In this document: piece by piece, positions 41,271 to 53,439 of the stretch
Layout: each line of letters begins with the position of its first letter
How positions within the stretch are numbered: position 1 is the first letter of the stretch
Assembly (NCBI RefSeq): GCF_035046485.1
Contig: NC_085138.1
Span: forward strand, 360,533,238-360,597,237
Length of the DNA: 64,000 nt
Origin: Aedes albopictus
Lineage: Eukaryota; Arthropoda; Insecta; Diptera; Culicidae
Direction of reading: 5' to 3'
The notes under the pieces: model-generated
Databases searched by the model: none
The model's input: the letters and a program-made list of their open reading frames with translations, nothing else
What the model was told of the DNA's origin: nothing
Made by a program: the position numbers and the translations under genes

Positions 41271-42403
41271 TCAATAATTTATGCAATGTCATTGATTCAA
41301 TTGAAAACGCTTTAAGATGTGCGAGCAGTTATTGATCCAAAGACATACCTGAGGATCTGCATACCACTTAGGGGCATCAATTTCTGTCATTCCAGAGACA
41401 AATAGACCTAATTCTGACAAAAAAAAGTTGTTTGATAAGTCAAAAACTTACAGCTGATTTACTATTGGATGTGAGATTCAGACACACTGATTAGTTGAGA
41501 AACTATTTTTTGGTTAAATCTTTGGGCACTTTATAAAAAGTTACAACATTTAGAATATTTTTAGAATAAATATGAAGTGTATTATTTTTCAAAATTTCAA
41601 CTACCACTAGTCAATTAGAAACTTGAATCAAATGGCTTTTGAACTGAATTTTTTCGACAAGATAAACAACTTTTCCAAAGACATCAACATTCTAAAAGTC
41701 TAAAGTCTAAGTAATTAAAGTCCCAAAATATATGAGTTTCAATTTCGTAGGTGTTACGTCTGTTAGTCGGTGATTCTTGTTGTATCAAAAATAGATGTAA
41801 CACTGACGTAATATCCATCCCATATATTTCAAGATCCTAACTATTGAGACAGTTGGTGTCCTCGACAAAATTGTTTTGCTGGTCAAGAACTTTCAATTGA
41901 TGGGCCGTATCTGGCCGTATGATTTCAAATCCTTCCACTAGGAGGCGCTAGACGGCATTAACCTTTTTGAGTTTTACTTATCTCAGGATCGTGATTAATG
42001 GGAAAGATGGTTGCTTCATTAAAGTTGTTTGGTAGATCACTAGGCTTTCAGTTTAATAGCCGTATGGTATTAATTTCTGCCACACAGTGGTGGTAGTTGC
42101 AAATTTTCAAAAGCATGCCAATTTTATTAATTACCCACATTCAACAAGCAGTAACTTTTTATAAAATATATCAAAAATTCTCAAATTTTGAGTGATAGTT
42201 CCTCATCTTGTTATCTGTAATTTCTACAATTTTGGACTTGATTGGTTAGCTCTACACAAAGATGGAGCGCTTTAAGCAGAATCACATTTTTAACTGTGTT
42301 CTATAACCTCTTATATCTAAGGAATAAGTGAATCAAATTAAATTAAAATTTGAGAGTTAAGAATTATATATTGATCTTTGATTACAATTTGATTTGAATA
42401 CAA
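41271..42403. other. Unassigned sequence
   Basis: AT-rich non-coding. It includes CACTAGGAGGCGCTAGACGG near 41940, whose counterpart CTCTAGCGCCGCCTGTTGGT lies near 43540 inverted, bracketing the foldback at 42406-43316. Confidence 0.35.
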
Positions 42404-42405
42404 TA

Positions 42406-43316
42406 CAGGGGATAGACAAAATGATCGGGATAGGCAAAATTTTCATTTTTCAAAAAATGTCCAATTGGCTGTAACTTTTCGAAAAGTGCATCCAATATTC
42501 TCAAATTGAATTATCCGATGACCAACTAATTGTGTATCAGTGGACAGAATTTGAAAAAGATCGAGCTATACTGCACGAAGCTATAGGCATTTTAGAAAAA
42601 GGTAGAATTATCCGATAGCCAACTTTGAGTTGTTATATCTCCGGATTCAATGAACCGAATGCAATGAAATTTTGTCCATTTATGACTTACATAATGAGCT
42701 CTGAAAAACGTTTGACGCAACTTGAAATTATTAACAAGAGAAAAAGTTATAGCGAATTAATGATTTTATGATTTTTTAGACAATTGGTCTATTTTTAATA
42801 TGCATCCCATTACTTTTTCAATGAATTGTCGGATATGTTGTTACTTTCTTTCAAAACGTATTAGTATTCAAGACAATTAGAGGGAATTCAAATGAACTAT
42901 GAATAGCATCTTGAATTTTGAAACGATGTTGAAATTTAAGAAAATTTGTTGTTTTATTAGAAAAATGATCTAATCGTTATAATTTTCTTCCGTGTTAAGA
43001 ATTTTAAGTTATGTAAAAAGTTTTTCGAAGCTTATTATATAAGTCATAAATGGTCAAAATTTCATTGCATTTGGTTCATTCAACCCGGAGATATAACAGC
43101 TCAAAGTTAACTACCGGATAATTCCCTAAAATGCCTATAACTCGTGCAGTATGACCCGATCTTTTTCAAATTTTGTCCACTGATACACAAATATTTGATC
43201 AACTCACAGAAAAAATTTGAGAATATTCGATGCACTTCTCAAAAAGTTACAACTATTTGAAATTTTTTTTGAGAAGGGAAAATTTTGCCTGTCCCGATCA
43301 TTTTGTCTATCCCCTG
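42406..43316. mobile_element. 911-bp foldback element, TA target
   Basis: Begins CAGGGGATAGACAAAATGAT after TA and ends ATCATTTTGTCTATCCCCTG before TA (43317-43318). The arms are reverse complements with moderate divergence over several hundred bases (ACTCAAAGTTGGC-type, CCGGAGATATAACA-type blocks). Same architecture as 32025-32985 but a different sequence family. Confidence 0.8.
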
Positions 43317-43935
43317 TATGTCCAAAGTAAAAAAAGTTCCAGCTTGTAGAATACTTTTCAACAAATTCTAATCCCTTGCCTGGTTTTGCAAAATGGAAAT
43401 TAACGTCTCCTAGTGGCAAAATCTCGCATCTATTGGTAAATCAACTGCAAGTCCTTTACTTACCAAACAACTTTGCCGAAGAAATCGTATTTCTATGTAA
43501 AAGGGATCCTGAGATGTATGAAATTTAAAATTTGTAGGTTCTCTAGCGCCGCCTGTTGGTGGAACTTTAAATCAAACTATCCATCAACTGTAAGTCTTTG
43601 ACCAACTTAATAACTTAGTAATTTCGTCAGTGTTTCATCCGTTGGCCACTCATATCACAGAAATTTTCGGTTTGAGTAGTATTAGATTACGATTAAAAAT
43701 ATTTATAATATCGCAGTACAAATTCATCGTAGATTTTGGCCTAACACCATCTCCCCCGTCCTTCAAAAATCTACGTAGTTTATTAACCGGCAATAGTACG
43801 CAATTTATAAACGATATCTCGAAAAAGAGCTTATACACAACGAGAACGAAACTGTTTTGAATATAGAACTACGTTTGTCCAATTCAGAAGCCGTCCAATC
43901 CAGAAAGATTTGGTCTTTTCCACAAACCTTTTTTT

Positions 43936-44119
43936 CGTGACGTTACAACGCAAACTTCAACCAGGTGAAACTCCGGCTTCCGTGAACCGATTTTCTTTTT
44001 TTTTAGTCTCATTTGAAAGATCTTTTCGAGTACAAAGAGCATACAAAATTTCATGTTTGTAACGTTTTCCATATTTGAATAAAATTTAAAAATGTGGATT
44101 TTTCGTGACGTTACAACGC
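43936..44119 (+). repeat. Two further CGTGACGTTACAACG copies
   Basis: CGTGACGTTACAACGC at 43936-43951 and 44104-44119, in sequence otherwise unlike the 39.7-41.3 kb units. The motif is therefore conserved better than its surroundings. Confidence 0.75.
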
Positions 44120-44799
44120 AATAAAAACCCATACTATGATCAGCCATATTTCAGAGTTGTAAAGTCTTCCGATTAAAAATCTTTTTATGCTAAAAAATCT
44201 ACATACATTTATCTACAAATGATGGAAGACTTTTGAAAAATCAGTGTGTTGGTGTTTAAAATACGATAGTTTGGATGAAAAGTGTGCCTAAAAGGCTTAA
44301 AATCACGATTTCAATGTTAATCTTAATCGCCGTTCAATTTATATTTATTGTCACACTAATATCATGTCGAATACATTTTTGGATGACAAAAGTAATGTAG
44401 AATGTGATGAAAATGTCAAATATGCCAGAACTCAACTTTGAAAAATTGGTATTGATGATACGGGGCCCGTAGAATGTGTCATAGAAATAATATTGAATAA
44501 TATCTGCTTTTTTTCAAATAAATTTCAGTTAACCTAAAAAAAAACATTCAACCCATAAATAGCAAACAGTGTGAGTATTTTTTGTTTTTTTTTTTCCTGG
44601 GCAATCAACATTTTAATAGTTTTGGCTCAAAGTGGGTTTTGGTGCTTTTTAAAGCTTACTTACATTTATTTTTAATTATTGATACAATTATGAATGCAAA
44701 AGTTACATTATGATAATTTTCCCCAATCATTATGTCATAGTGCAGAATTTAGTGGAGTTTAATGCACCCTAAAATGATTTTCAAAAAAAAATCAATTAG
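44120..44799. other. Unassigned AT-rich sequence
   Basis: No gene seen. TTTTGGTGCTTTTTAAAGC near 44640 resembles TTTTTGGTGTATTTTAAAGC near 54230, a weak dispersed repeat. Confidence 0.35.
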
Positions 44800-45015
44800 G
44801 GTATTGGTTCCCTTATTAAGCATGTGGTTCCCATTTTCATCCTACGAAAAACAAAGGATTGAAGCGCTGTTTGTTTTGTTTCTTATTTTTATATTTTTTT
44901 GTTAGAAGTGAGCACCCATGAAAACAAAAAGAACGGAATCAATCGGTGCCGCAATTGCTTGTTTTCGAATAGGATGAATATGGGAGCGTGAGATTACTGA
45001 TGGTACACATACCCT
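44800..45015 (-). mobile_element. TIR element copy 2 (relative of 37865-38400)
   Basis: AACGGAATCAATCGGTGCCG and CGAATAGGATGAATATGGGA match the termini of copy 1. The CATTTTCATCCTACGAAAAA and TGAGCACCCATG sections align with its distal part on the opposite strand. Confidence 0.5.
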
Positions 45016-45249
45016 ATAAGATGTGTAATCAATTACCATAAAATCTCAATGTTGTCTCAATCTGGTTCGTCACCGACCAACGCCGAAAAAAGCAAAAAAG
45101 TTCGTCAGCAGAAAAAAAAATCGTCACTTACTTCGTCATCAGCGACCTATAGTTATAGTTTTCGTCATTCTTTTTTGTCCCCTGACATCCGACTGCAGAC
45201 AAAAAACGAACCAGTCAAGCTTTTTATTGACGATTTTGCCTCGGTTCCT

Positions 45250-45335
45250 TCGAGCTGTTGAATTGGCTCTGTCGGTATGCTTGGCATGCTGCCAACCCGA
45301 AGGTTTTTGGTTCGATTGCGAATAAAAGCGTTTTT
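45250..45335 (+). mobile_element. Possible tRNA-like SINE head
   Basis: TTGGCTCTGTCGGTATGC (A-box-like) and TTTTTGGTTCGATTGCG (B-box-like) about 45 bp apart. The body and tail are not recognised. Could be chance. Confidence 0.35.
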
Positions 45336-45554
45336 CTGCTTTTTTCCTGATCTGCCATGATTGTGAGGCTGATTATTCGTTCGTCTGCCCTCCTCGGGGC
45401 AAGCAACAAAAATACAGAGAAACGGCAAAACATTGTCGTCGCGAACAGCAAACTGACTGACGGTGCTAGACGAAAATGTTCAAGAGCTGCTGGCTCAGTG
45501 TTGCAAACTTTGTATTACTTCTTGTCGTCAGTGGTTATGCTTTAGACTATTAAG

Positions 45555-45780
45555 AACCCTGGGAGGGATATTCAAAAATAAAAATGAGTAGAATAAAAAA
45601 CTAAAAATCACAAAGTTGCGACTGAAACAGAATCCAATAACACCTTCCAAGACATGTTTAAGTCGAATAACCCTGGGAGGGATATTCAAAAATAAAAATG
45701 AGTAGAATAAAAAACTAAAAATCACAAAGTTGCGACTGAAACAGAATCCAATAACACCTTCCAAGACATGTTTAAGTCGA
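45555..45780 (+). repeat. Exact tandem duplication, 114-bp period
   Basis: 45555-45666 and 45669-45780 are identical over 112 bp, starting AACCCTGGGAGGGATATTC. The exact identity indicates a recent duplication or an assembly artefact. Confidence 0.9.
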
Positions 45781-45794
45781 TTTCATAGTCTATA

Positions 45795-46859
45795 TCATAG
45801 AGGTCGAAAATTGTTGTGTGTGTGTGTGTGTGTGTGTGATCCAACTAACCCCCACTGTCCGGCAGTGGTATTATGGAAGAAAGTTTTCTGCAATATCATT
45901 TTGATGCTTTTGCAAAAAGCTTTAGTCCGGGAGTTAGAAGGTGATAGCTCTATTGCAGATTCAGAGACCCATTTCAGAATGGCTGGAGAGACACGTCCAT
46001 TCAGAAGTCACTTTCTCTTACAATAAGCCCCGCATGTGTACATTACCGTTATCATTTGGATAATGATAATGCAAACACACTTCCTGATTCAAAGAGAATC
46101 TTTGAAACTGGCGCGTATTTAGTTCATTTTGATGTAGTAAAAGTAATCGGAACATTCTCACCGGAATCCATCCAATCGAAGGTAGCGCTGCCATCACCAA
46201 GGCAACGTCTTTATTGTGCAGTCAGGCTTCCTCTTCGTCTCGCCGCCGTTGCGCTACCAGTCAGTCATCATTTGAACACACGTCACTTTAGCTCCCACGA
46301 AATTATGAATGTTGAGCCACACGGGATGATTCTCTAATCCCTCGCGAACCACTGATGGCATGGTGGTAGTTTAATAGCCACATACGTAAAAAAACACGGA
46401 ACAAAACTGCAGTCATAGGGACTTTAGAATGAAAAACTACTGGAAGGCGTAGCGCCATTGACCGTTCTACGTGAAACGCGAAATAGACGACACATTCCTA
46501 CTAGCAGGCTAATTCCTACACTCTCGAAACGAATTTCAGCACCGTTTCCGAACCCGAACTACTTTGGCAGCGGCATTCAAACACACACAATCTTTGAAAG
46601 CCCCCCGCTTTCGCACGAGTCATTTGGAAATGATGATTCTTTTCATTTCGAAATCAATAAATCCACTATTGAAATTCTCACAGAACAAGCACTCTTTCAC
46701 ACGCGGAAGCTATCCGGATGGCGTAGCACCGGCCAAACCGTCGACAGAATCACAGAAAAAAATTGGCGGACGCGAAAGAAACGCGACGAGCAAAACAAAA
46801 CACGTCTGCATGCGGCTACGCCTACTGCGCTCCTTCTCATAGAGGTCGAAAATTGTTGT
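45795..46859 (-). mobile_element. 1-kb insertion with 23-bp target duplication and a TG tract
   Basis: A 23-bp sequence starting TCATAGAGGTCGAAAATTG is present identically at 45795-45817 and 46837-46859. The 1019 bp between starts with twelve TG units (45815-45838). On the minus strand this reads as a 3' CA microsatellite tail, the signature of a 5'-truncated non-LTR retroposon or retroposed transcript. The open frames inside (134 codons at 46458-46862) show no known motif; one runs into the duplication, so it is not a native gene end. Confidence 0.65.
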
Positions 46860-48560
46860 TGAAAATCTTCTTAGAATTGAAGGTCAAATTTTGATAACAT
46901 CCTTTGTAAAATTGAAGTAGCATAAATTCTTGGAGATTTTAATGATGAATTTCCAGACAAATTTATGAAAAACTAGGGGATTTCCTGATATGAGTCTCTT
47001 AGAAAATTTGAAATATTTTCTGCCGCAATTTCTAGAAAACTGTAATTACCTGAACGTCCTTTTGAAGAAAACTCTGCTGAATAATGCAAGCGGAACGTTT
47101 GGTAAACCTCCTTGAAAGTTTGTTGAAATAAAACTCATTGAGATATATATATATATATATGAAATGAAAAAAAAAACAGATAGGGATCTGATTTTAAAGG
47201 GTGAGTCGATAATTTTTGTGTCATTTTCAAACTAACGTAACTTTTTTCCTACTTCACCAAAATCAACCAAATTTTGCACAGTTTCTCCTTATAGTCTATT
47301 GTTCACATATAATGAATTGAGTAGTTATCAGCGAGATTCCGGTCGATACGGTATAAATTTTGTTAACAGTTCTAAAAAAGATGTTGTGCAATCACATGCT
47401 AAAATCATAAATCATGATATCGTGCCTTGGAACAATTAATGATTATACATTATCGGATCATCTTAACGTTCGTCAATAGGTTTCAGGAACGGTTGTTAGT
47501 GAAACATAAGCTTGGAGCTGGGTGAAAACCATGCACGATGCGCATAAAAAACAGAGAGCTTTAATTATTTGTTTCAAGTGGAGCCTGAACATGACCACAT
47601 GGAGGGCGTTAATTGAAAATGTTTTAAATTTCATTTTTTTTTTTTTAAATTATTCAGAGTGGTAATGAAATTTAATCTTTACTGTTAAGTGGAACTGCAT
47701 GCAGAGCAAGACTTAAGCTAGAATGGTGGCTACCTACATACAATAATTGCCACTAAAATCATATAAGAATATTTTGAGCAATTCCGTGAAAAATACCAAG
47801 AAGGTTTCTTGGGAAGTCCATGTAAAATTCTTGGCGACACCCGCAGAATACCCGACAACACTCACATAACGAGAATATAACAAAATTATGAAAACTGTGG
47901 TTAGAAAAGGAAGAGTTTGATAAAATGTTGTTGTGAGTAATCCTCAAAATTAAGAAAATCATTATAAAATGTGTTGTTATTTAATAACAGAGCTAAAACG
48001 ACACTTATGTTATCAATATGCAACAACATTATTTGAACTCATTGATACCTATATGAGTGCGACCTCTAATGAAGCCATTCTGAGACAAACAGACGCCCCC
48101 CCCCCCCCCCTTTAGAAACTTTCGATAAGTTCCAGAAGTACATTGACATTAAGTCTAAGGCAATTGTTTTGTGTAGTTTGATGACGGAGTTTGGGGGCGG
48201 AGAGGAGTTCTCTTAAAAAATCTCTAGGGATTTCAAGTAGATTTTATAAATCAATACTACATCCAAACCAGTTGTAAAATTTGCTTTAAATATTTCTTAA
48301 AATTTCATGATGTTTTTTTTTCTTCTGTTTCAGGTAAACTTGCATCCCCATTTAGAATGTAGCAGTAAGTGTGCAATTACAGTAAATGCAATCATGTGTA
48401 CAATTTTGTAAAATTAATTTGAATTCATCCTTGCTGTTTTCTTGATTTCCACAAATTGAATTCAAACATTATAAATAAACAGGGACCACAAGAAAAAAAA
48501 CGACCTCCTGCCTAATAATAACTTTTTTACCTTCCAAATTCTGTAGCTCCATCACCACCC
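46860..48560. other. Unassigned sequence with simple repeats
   Basis: An AT microsatellite at 47143-47160 and a run of about 14-15 C near 48087-48100. From 47871 to about 48020 lies copy 2 of the TTATAACA family, giving the uninterrupted version of the site split at 26894. No gene seen. Confidence 0.45.
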
Positions 48561-49121
48561 AGTAAACATTTTAGTCTGTATAATTTGTGATATGCAACAT
48601 AATATAAGATCCTATTCAGTCGTATAAAATGCACTAAACTGCTATATACACACCAAAGTGGAGGCGATATACACACTTTGGACGACATTTCCCGACTTTG
48701 CATAACTGATTATACGATTTCAAATTGTCCATGAAAAAAAAATTAAAAAAAAGTCGGCAACCAGTCTAGAACATAGAACCTCAGGCATCAGGACTAACAC
48801 CGTTACCACTGTACTAACTACTCCTTCTTGTGAGCCGGATGAATTTAGCCCTTGTTCTTTTTCAATATGATGATCAGAAAGCTACATAGTATTAGTAACA
48901 ACGCTTTTATAGGATTCCGTTTGAAACTCTTCTAGCCTCATTTACGATCTGTCAGTTTCCTTGTCCGTCGGTCTGCAAGCCAAGATAAACAAACGAGTTC
49001 GGTGCGAAATTAACGCGGAAATCAAACGGAATCGACCTTTTATCGCTAGAAAATTAAGTGCGGGTGCGATGCAAAGGTAATAAAGTTTTGATCGAAGCTC
49101 AGTGTAAAGTGATACCACCTA
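48561..49121. other. Unassigned; possible SINE head and CCCAGTAAAC end
   Basis: CCCAGTAAACATTTTAG at 48559 and GTGGTTTACTGGG near 49781 are short inverted ends that could bracket one element containing the candidate exon. A tRNA-like stretch lies on the minus strand at about 48770-48835 (TTAGTACAGTGGTAACGG, then a weak B box). Evidence for both is thin. Confidence 0.3.
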
Positions 49122-49357
49122 ATGAGGCCGAAAACCACTGCCGGGAAACCGAAAAAAAGTGCACCAGGACCAGTCGTTGTGTGTGCTGAAGATTGGTGTC
49201 TAGTTGAAGGATCAATCGATCCTGGCCAGTTGTTTTTACAATGGAATAATGTTATTAAAGTGAAAGTGATGTTTCATTCGAATCGTACGTGGGACAACAT
49301 GAAAGCAGTCTGTGCGGTTGAAATTGATCCAGACCTTGGTCTGGGCGACACGTATTA
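49122..49357 (+). CDS. Candidate first coding exon or small ORF, function unknown
   Basis: ATG 49122 opens a 78-codon frame. Its N-terminus is basic (MRPKTTAGKPKKS), followed by a mixed hydrophobic/charged segment with WCLVEG and FLQWNNVIKVKVMF. The frame meets TAG at 49356-49358, but TTA/GTAAGC at 49357/49358 is a fair splice donor, so the protein could continue in another exon. Upstream sequence (48990-49121) has 5'-untranslated texture. I recognise no domain. It could equally be the start of an element bracketed by the CCCAGTAAAC ends, or chance. Confidence 0.25.
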
Positions 49358-49369
49358 GTAAGCTGCTTT

Positions 49370-50715
49370 CAATGGACGTCGGGGAAGATTTCCGGAGGTG
49401 ATTTTCTAAAATGTTGCATGTTGCTTTCCGCTTCGGCTCCCCAAGGGCAAGCATGTTATGCATGTAAGTTTTCCGTATGATAAAAACTCTTTATTTCTAT
49501 CTCGCTGTTGAGGGAAGGGTGCAACTACGTCCATTTAGCTGAAATTTCGGAGCTGTGTCATCCTTTAGTGCTGGGTGAAGTTCGTTTTTTTACATAAAAG
49601 CGAGTTTGAATCACGCTATATGTGATTCGTTTTACATACAAAAAAGATGATCGTTTATGAATCGCAGTTATGATTCATATAAGATTTGCTTTGCCATTGC
49701 AGCAACATTGTCTTGCACGATGTACGATGTTGATTTGCGATAAATAGATATGCGATTTTTCATGCACATTCATATACGATATGTGGTTTACTGGGCAATC
49801 CTTCCCACCCAGGCGCATCGATTCTCTAATCCATTCTCAAATCCTCCCAAACTCCCCCGAAAAAAAAAGCAAAACAAAAACGGCCTCGTCCTTTAGCCAA
49901 GGACGAAAGTTCAACGAACGGGGAGTCCTCGCAGCCTCAGTCTCCGCCGACCGCAGAGACTTTCCAGACAGAGTTCCGGAACCGTGGGAGTATTTGTGTG
50001 TCTGAGGCTGTGCGTCGTCGTATTTTTATGCGAAACTGAGCCGTCTGGCGGCAGCGACGCGACGGCCTTGTTTACTCACCTACCCAACGTCTCAACCTAC
50101 AACCAACCGTGCGTAGGCGGATGGCCAGGAAATAGGTTGCTCTGCCTCCTTGTCGTCGTTGCGCCACAGCCTCCAGGTTCGAGTATTCTCCACAAAGATA
50201 AAAAGGAAAATATCAAATATTAGCAAACGAGTGACGGCAGTCAGTGACGATGGTCGCTGCCACTCGAGAGAGATGACGACTAACGGTGCGGTACTCAATT
50301 TCGATTGGTGTCTCCAGTTCACAGCCTTCCCTCTGCTGAAGTGCTGAATCCTAGAGCCTTTTTTGAATGAACCGTAACACCCAGCAACAAAGCGAGCACC
50401 ATCAAAATGGAAAAGTTTTCCCCTAAGCAGAAAAGGGGCAGCATCTAGCTAAATGGTTGGTATAAAGCCTTTGCCTGTCAAAGCAATGTTGGAATTTTGA
50501 GGATTTTTTTTTGTATAGCTCAGGACAATCACCTACTCGTGCAGTGAAGAAAAAAATAGTAAAATGAAAGGGACAAAATTTTTCCTTAAAGGTTTATTTG
50601 CAGCAAAAGTCTCACGCACAGTCATGCGGTGCTTCTTCCAAGTTAATGAAGAATAGCTCGCATTTCATTTGTACATTTCCTTTTTTCCATACTGAGAGTG
50701 ACCGATTATATTTCC
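49370..50715. other. Unassigned sequence
   Basis: 49600-49790 is a run of ATGATTCG, GCGATT and ATACGAT strings that looks like an interspersed AT-rich repeat. 49900-50340 is GC-richer and single-copy in the window, possibly host. No gene can be supported. Confidence 0.35.
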
Positions 50716-50832
50716 AGCCGGTCCAGGAACTTTTCGTTAATGAAATTTCTTTGAATTCTATGCCTAAGACTATGTTCGCGCCTGCCACACGATATACACT
50801 TGCAAAATTATCATTGGCTGAGGAACTTTTTT
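50716..50832 (+). mobile_element. Feilai-like SINE fragment
   Basis: CCAGCCGGTCCAGGAACTTT, then CTGCCACACGATATACACTT and TCATTGGCTGAGGAAC match the body of the SINE at 2271-2555 in the same order. The promoter head and 3' tail are missing. Confidence 0.6.
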
Positions 50833-51229
50833 TAATTGCTAACATTAACTTTATTTTTCATTTTACCCAAGTACTGCAAAATTAAGAAAAAAAATTTGCT
50901 CATCTCTCCGAGAGGCCCCTACATACGCTCGGGCCCCGAGCCCCCACAATTTTTAATCCAGGCCTGAGTGCATCAGAACTTCAGACGCACAAATCTCAAG
51001 AAGCAAGCTTCAAACAACAGTACAAATTTTATTTTGTTCTTGCTACTTGTACATAATAAGCTTAAGCTGGTTTTGTCAACGAAGAGATTTGTGCGCTCGA
51101 AGTCGTCAGTAGATGCCAAAGTCGGTCATTGTGGCGGCCATTTTAGGATTCGACCAAGTCTGTCCTTAAGCGCGCAACAAAATCAGGTAAATACTAATGT
51201 ATTGGGATCATGATTTAGAAATTGTGAGA
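50833..51229. other. Unassigned sequence
   Basis: No gene or element recognised. Confidence 0.35.
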
Positions 51230-52420
51230 TCGTCTCGAAATATTTCTAATAACTGCTTCAAAACTTCTACCAAAGTTTTTTTTTAATTTCTCCAAGGACT
51301 CCTTCAAAAGTTTCTCTTAAAATTGCTTCACATATCATTTCAAAAACTCTTCCATAGAGACTCATTCTGAGATTTTCTTCAGGATTTCTTCAAAATTCCC
51401 ACTTGGTTTTTTTTGGATATTCCTACAAATATTCATACAGAAATTTCCCCAGAGATTTATTAAGATTTTTTTTCGAGGAACTTTTTAAAAAAAATTGAAA
51501 TTTTTTAAAACATTTGATTTTTGTGGGAAATTTCCGAAAAATGAAAATTTTTCAAAAAAATCATCAAAAACTCCTCACTCAGGATTTTTTTCATGGATTC
51601 TTGAAAAAATCCGAAGATTTATTCGATTTTTTTAGAAACTGTTTAGAAATTTCCAAGAAAATTTAGAAACCTTCCTCATAAAATTTATCAAAAAATAAAA
51701 GAAAATCATGCTTGAGTTTCTTAAAAAAAAAACATCATGGATTCATCTTCAGTTTTAGTTTCCTTCATAGAATCTGTATTCATATATTCCTACAGGAATT
51801 GCTTAAGAAAATCTTTAAGAGATTTCTTCAAAAAAATTTCCAGGTGCTGATTTTTAGAAAATCATCATAAATTTGGAGGGATATTTTTGGAACTCCTAGG
51901 GGAATATTTCCAATGACTATTCCAGACATTCCCCAAGGAATTGTAAAGAGTTTCTCCAGAAGTTCAACAAATATTTTTTAGAAAGTCTTGAAAAAAAATA
52001 TTTGGAAATACTTGAATTTCTTTATAAACTCGCCCCAAATGTCTTTAGATTTTCCTTCAGATCCATGTGTAGGTAATGAATATCAGTCTGACTGTCTGTC
52101 TGTCTGTTTGCTTGACCCAAATAGACTTAAAACTACTGAAGCGATCGGTGTGTCTGTCAAAAACGCAGTAGGCAGACAGTACGACGTTCTGAAAGACTGC
52201 TGTTTTTTTTTTAAATATCTTTTTAAATTTCAAATAATCGTCCAGAAAACATTACGTTTATTTTTTGAAAAAAAAAAATCTTTACAGGAATTTATTTATG
52301 GATTCCACTGGAATTTTTTTAGATGCTTCTTTAGAAATTCCCACAGGACTTACTTTTTGGATTAAAAAAAACTTTAAAGGAATTTTCTTAAGGATTACAT
52401 CTCAAATTTCAATCGGGATT
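51230..52420 (-). repeat. Highly diverged GAATTC-type minisatellite
   Basis: Loose repetition of CTCCAAGGACTCCTTC, TTTCTTCAGGATTTC and TTTCCAAGAAAA units, reverse orientation, much more degraded than the others. A GTCT microsatellite lies at about 52086-52108 inside it. Confidence 0.5.
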
Positions 52421-53439
52421 CTTAAACATATCATGTATATTATAGATAGGGTTGTACCATTCCTTGGCCTAATTTGCAAACCGCCTTGACAAATTTGACC
52501 ATAACTCATGAATTAATAGCACTAGAAATAATATGATGTCCCTTTTACACACTCTAGGCAATGCACATTTCACCAATTGGAAGTAAACTAACGTAAATAT
52601 TCAAGAATTTACTTAATTAAGTTGAAAAGATTCGATGTGATGGTATGCAACGTTGGTCTATGGTACACAAATTGGCCTATTAGTGGATACAACGTTGGCC
52701 TATTGCTTTCCATGCACTAGAACCACTTATTATCTCATTTTTTCCATATTTCTGCTGAAGTATCATCTCTGTTTGTTCACCAATCTTACTTGTAAATTAC
52801 ATTTTCGCAGCAAAATTTTCAAAAAACTGTAAATAAATTACTTAAACTAAAGTTCTTTCTTAATTAATCAACGAAAACAATGCAACCCTATTATTGTGTT
52901 ATATTTTTACAGTCACCGTACACAAAATCTTTCTTCCTGTTCGTTCTTTCTCGTTCTTACGCAAGCAATGTTGTTGAAGTCATTTTATCGGTGTTTTTGA
53001 CGTCACTTTACTGATGGGCCAAGATTTGGGTACATATTGAAAAAAATGTCCTCAATATTCGGCCCACATTCAATTTGTAAAATATTTATAATTCATTGAA
53101 AACAAATATACAAGTTCAGAATAGCGTCTTTGACCGTCGCATCAAATTTTCAGTTATTGAAAAGTCAGTTCGAAATGTTCCAGAATCATGCCATTTATGA
53201 TCATGTGTATAGACTACCCACTAAGCCGAAGAATCATGGCGTCTACAAAAGCTAAACAAAGTGACATTTTCATTCAATTTTAATGCTCCAAAGTGCTAAA
53301 ATTGAAACGAAATGTTACATTTGTTTGCCGCATAGCTTTTCCGATATCCAGTTATGCGTGTTTGTTTGAGTTTTTGGTTAACGCTGAGATAGGCCGAACG
53401 AGGGGACTATGCCAACGAAGCATCCCGATACCCTATTAT
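52421..53439. other. Unassigned AT-rich sequence
   Basis: No gene seen. GGCCTATT strings near 52673-52695 repeat a few times without forming an array. Confidence 0.35.

Noticed and set aside
46458..46862. 134-codon open frame as a gene
   Set aside because: It crosses the boundary of an insertion into its TSD and shows no motif.
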